From positions 1-64,000 of the forward strand of contig JAQBGV010000193.1 of NCBI GenBank assembly GCA_032128395.1: DNA of 64,000 bases, read 5' to 3'. The notes under the pieces are model-generated. The model was given only the letters and a program-made list of their open reading frames with translations, was not told the DNA's origin and searched no databases. The DNA comes from JAQBGV01 sp032128395 (lineage in GTDB: Bacteria; Planctomycetota; UBA8108; UBA1146). The position numbers and the translations under genes were made by a program. Positions 61,776 to 64,000 of the stretch are shown one piece after another; position 1 is the first letter of the stretch; each line of letters opens with the position of its first letter.

Positions 61776-62813
61776 TCAGAAGGAGAAGGCGTAGCCGAGC
61801 CCGAGCAAGTATTCGGAGTCGGTCCGATCCTTGCCCGCGGCCGGGGTGTTGTCCCACTTGAAGTTCAACTGCAGCGAAGCGAAGAAGTTCGCGATCAGCG
61901 TGAAACGCAGGCCCGTCCTCGTCTCCACCTGCATGTCGTCCACGTTCTCGAGGCTCCAGAACACCTCGTGGAAGTGAAAGAGTGTGATGCGATGGGCGAC
62001 CACGACCCAGTCGACCTTCCCGCTGATGCGGCTCGATGCCCGTTCGTCGGACACCCCGCCGTCGAAGTCCTCGTCGATGTACGAGGCCCCCAACTCCTCG
62101 TAGAACTTCAGATCGGGGCGATCGTAGAACTGATACCCACCGCCGGCGCCCACGGTGGTGCGCAGATCGAGATCTGCGAACTCGTCCCCCTCGAGGGATC
62201 CGTTGCCGTAGGCGAAGAGTCGGTCGGTGAAGAAGTAGTCGTACTTTCCACGCCCCTGCGCGTTGCGCTGGGAGACCTGGCCGCCCTCCTCGGAGTAGTT
62301 CCACGCTCCGAACACGGTGAGACGGCCCTTCTCGGTCCTCCGGATGACCTCTGCGAACGAAGCCAACGTCTCCGTTTTCGTGTTCCCTTCGGTGGCCTTG
62401 GCGCTCAAGGTGATGTTCCCGTCGTAGCGGACGGGTTTCACTTTCGGAGGATCGATCGCGGTGATCTCCGCGAGCTCGAACGGTTGCGGCCCTCGATCGG
62501 TCACGAACTGGGGATCTTCGCCAGGCGAAACGAGGAACCGCCCTCGACGAACGCTGCCATCCGTGAACACCGCGGTGTGGCTCTCGTCGGTAGCAAGGGT
62601 CATCACGTTCGCGAAGGGTACCTCGACCTTCCCCGCGGACCCCTCCGCGATCGTCAACGTCCCTCCGGAGAGACTGGTGATGCGGCCGAGGATCCTGGTT
62701 CCATCCTTGAAGACGACCTCATCGGCGCCGGCCGTTGAAGGGGCGATCACAGAGGGGGCGACCAGAACCACCGACAGAAGAAGACACCCGATCGGCCTTG
62801 AGAATCGAGACAT
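61776..62813 (-). CDS. DUF481-family outer-membrane-like protein with N-terminal SH3/LSm-like domain
   Basis: A 345-residue exported protein (signal ends STAGADE). The N-terminal part (KDGTRILGRITSLSGGTLTI, then GKVEVPFANVMTLATDE) is a small beta-barrel-like domain. The C-terminal 220 residues are a DUF481 beta-barrel (ITLSAKATEGNTKTETLA, then KGRLTVFGAWNYSEEGG and NFKWDNTPAAGKD). The protein ends in aromatic Phe (GYAFSF), as expected of outer-membrane barrels. It is divergent from the YceI gene and lies upstream of mscS. Confidence 0.88.
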   Translation of the reverse strand: MSRFSRPIGCLLLSVVLVAPSVIAPSTAGADEVVFKDGTRILGRITSLSGGTLTIAEGSAGKVEVPFANVMTLATDESHTAVFTDGSVRRGRFLVSPGEDPQFVTDRGPQPFELAEITAIDPPKVKPVRYDGNITLSAKATEGNTKTETLASFAEVIRRTEKGRLTVFGAWNYSEEGGQVSQRNAQGRGKYDYFFTDRLFAYGNGSLEGDEFADLDLRTTVGAGGGYQFYDRPDLKFYEELGASYIDEDFDGGVSDERASSRISGKVDWVVVAHRITLFHFHEVFWSLENVDDMQVETRTGLRFTLIANFFASLQLNFKWDNTPAAGKDRTDSEYLLGLGYAFSF

Positions 62814-63012
62814 CGGAGTTCCCTGTCTGCATTCAATTTGTGGGTGAGTCGCCACCAGTCCGGCATGAATCGCCGGCGGGCCAGTCGGGAGTGTACCTGG
62901 CGAGGCTGGCGGGCTCCACCGAAAGCCACAACGAGGTGTCGAGTTGCTGGAAGCGACCCTACCCGGTAGTCTCCCCCGCTCTGGACTAGATCCCATCGAA
63001 AGGAATCGAAAG

Positions 63013-63618
63013 ATGATGACCCCGTGGATGACGCGTCGCTCCGCTCCGCTCGTCGCGGTCGCGCTCGCGCTCGCGCTCGTTCTCGCCACTCCTCTTGCCG
63101 CCGAGGACTACGAGATCGACGCCGTGCACAGCTCGGTGGTCTTCAAGATCGTTCACGCGAACACCTCCGAATTCTTCGGACGATTCAACGATGTCAGCGG
63201 CGGGCTGACCTTCGATGAGAAGAATCTGAAGGAGTGCCGGATCCGAGCGGTCGTGAGAACGGCGAGCGTCGACACCAATAGCGGAGATCGCGACCAGCAC
63301 GTCCGCAGCGAGGATTTCCTCAGCGCCGAGGCCCACCCCGAGATCGTCTTCGAGGGGACCGGATTCAAGAAGGGGAAGGAGAAGGACTCCTACTCGGTGA
63401 AGGGAAAGCTGAGCTTCCGCGGGGTGACCAAGGATCTCGAGGTCACGGTGAAGAAGGTCGGCACCGGGGAGTTCCCCCCCGGTGTGAAGCGGATCGGATT
63501 CAGCTGCACCTTCACGGTGAAGCGCACCGAATTCGGAAACAACACCATGACGAACATGCTCAGCGACGAAGTCGAGATCACGGTCGGGATCGAAGCGAAG
63601 CTTCCCAAGAAGGAATAG
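63013..63618 (+). CDS. YceI-family periplasmic lipid-binding protein
   Basis: A 201-residue exported protein (signal ends TPLAAEDY). The YceI lipocalin-like fold begins YEIDAVHSSVVFKIVH and continues with FGRFNDVSGGLTFDEKN, then SVKGKLSFRGVTKDLEV and GFSCTFTVKRTEFGNNTM. Members bind isoprenoid or lipid cofactors and are often linked to stress or respiration. ATG has AAAGGA eight bases upstream. It is divergent from DUF481. Confidence 0.92.
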   Translation: MMTPWMTRRSAPLVAVALALALVLATPLAAEDYEIDAVHSSVVFKIVHANTSEFFGRFNDVSGGLTFDEKNLKECRIRAVVRTASVDTNSGDRDQHVRSEDFLSAEAHPEIVFEGTGFKKGKEKDSYSVKGKLSFRGVTKDLEVTVKKVGTGEFPPGVKRIGFSCTFTVKRTEFGNNTMTNMLSDEVEITVGIEAKLPKKE

Positions 63619-63637
63619 GGGCTCGCCCAATCCGTGC

Positions 63638-63660
63638 GGGACTGTCCCGACGGTCGGCTG
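63638..63660 (+). repeat. Family B half-site, copy 4
   Basis: GGGACTGTCCCGACGGTCGG lies 20 bp beyond the YceI stop, in the 50-bp gap to the convergent NUDIX gene. No inverted partner is visible in the gap. This is the fourth family B end found just after a stop codon. Confidence 0.55.
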
Positions 63661-63668
63661 CTCCACCA

Positions 63669-64000
63669 TCACGCCCCGAACGCGATTCTGAAGAGTCGTC
63701 GCACGGAATCGTCGCTCTCGATCGTCTCGAGCTCCGCGGAGGTGAACCACCCCAGGGCGAGCGATTCATCGCTCGCGGCCTCCCGCACACCTGCCGGGGC
63801 AAAGATCTGGAACCGAACGTCGAGGTGCAGATGCTCCGGTTCCGATCCACGGATCGGGATCGTATGGATGTCGAGATCGACCGGACAGGGATCGATCGCG
63901 AGATCCGCGATTCCTGACTCTTCCGTCGCCTCCCGCAGCGCACTCGCCGCGAGATTGCCGTTCCCGTCGCAGTGTCCGCCGAGCTGGAGCCATCGCCCGA
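63669..64000 (-). CDS. NUDIX hydrolase (partial, 5-prime end outside the window)
   Basis: The last 110 residues of a NUDIX-fold pyrophosphohydrolase. The NUDIX box starts at GGHCDGNGNLAASALREATE and continues ESGI, supplying the metal-binding glutamates. The stop is at 63669-63671. The N terminus lies beyond base 64000. Such enzymes hydrolyse nucleoside diphosphate-linked or alkyl-diphosphate substrates; this one is unspecified. It is convergent with the YceI gene. Confidence 0.88.
   Translation of the reverse strand, partial: GRWLQLGGHCDGNGNLAASALREATEESGIADLAIDPCPVDLDIHTIPIRGSEPEHLHLDVRFQIFAPAGVREAASDESLALGWFTSAELETIESDDSVRRLFRIAFGA

Noticed and set aside
1..64000. tRNA or rRNA genes
   Set aside because: No cloverleaf or rRNA-like stretch was noticed on reading intergenic regions; a search with tRNAscan-SE and Infernal would settle it.

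Overview
The window is about 64 kb of high-GC DNA from what looks like a Planctomycetota bacterium, probably a metagenome-derived contig. The evidence is five secreted proteins carrying the dockerin-like Ca-loop module typical of that phylum (loops rich in D, N and G, then PFPxCG and a cysteine-pair tail), CRTAC1-type FG-GAP/ASPIC proteins paired with TPR proteins, a planctomycete-style multihaem cytochrome with a PA14 insert, and sigma/anti-sigma operons. Bases 9-42 are an Illumina adapter, so the left edge is an assembly artefact. No rRNA, tRNA, CRISPR array, integrase or autonomous transposase was seen.

Layout. 0.2-8.5 kb: a secreted FG-GAP/ASPIC protein with a dockerin-like tail, an alkyltransferase-like DNA repair protein, a coupled CRTAC1 lipoprotein/TPR pair, a DUF2459 membrane protein and an S41 protease. 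8.6-11.7 kb: thiC behind a TPP riboswitch, with an 18-bp tandem array between aptamer and ribosome binding site, and a divergent APH-fold kinase. 12-19.4 kb: an unrecognised protein, a coupled TPR/purple-acid-phosphatase pair, then a sigma/anti-sigma/secretin-N-domain operon. 19.7-24 kb: SulP transporter with CBS proteins, DUF4287/DUF5655 protein, small membrane protein. 24.3-28.3 kb: a 1342-residue secreted protein made of twelve alternating cysteine-rich beta-sandwich repeats with a 20-Asp tract. 28.4-31.5 kb: two coupled amidohydrolases, one apparently inactivated, and a small lipoprotein. 31.7-36 kb: a second sigma/anti-sigma/envelope-protein operon and a dockerin-domain protein. 36.1-41.9 kb: a tightly coupled CDP-deoxysugar operon (rfbF-rfbG-rfbH-reductase-3,5-epimerase) with a divergent glycosyltransferase. 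42-49.6 kb: SUMF1-like lipoprotein, mfd, dockerin protein, rnc, PilT-type ATPase. 49.8-64 kb: a 1387-residue membrane-anchored protein, an NTF2-fold protein, a beta-propeller/pentahaem-cytochrome pair, an M16 peptidase, MscS, DUF481 and YceI proteins, and a truncated NUDIX hydrolase.

Recurrent themes. Many operons use 1-14 nt stop/start overlaps (ATGA, GTGA, TTGA), implying translational coupling. Much of the coding capacity is for the envelope: secreted repeat proteins, lipoproteins, two sigma-controlled envelope operons and a deoxysugar pathway. Two families of short intergenic inverted repeats (A: GGGACTGGCTC ends with unrelated interiors; B: GGGACTGTCCCGACGG ends) sit between genes, and one family B copy abuts a gene remnant.

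Limits: functions are read from motifs by eye. Start codons were chosen from ribosome binding sites and gene overlaps. No database search was run.
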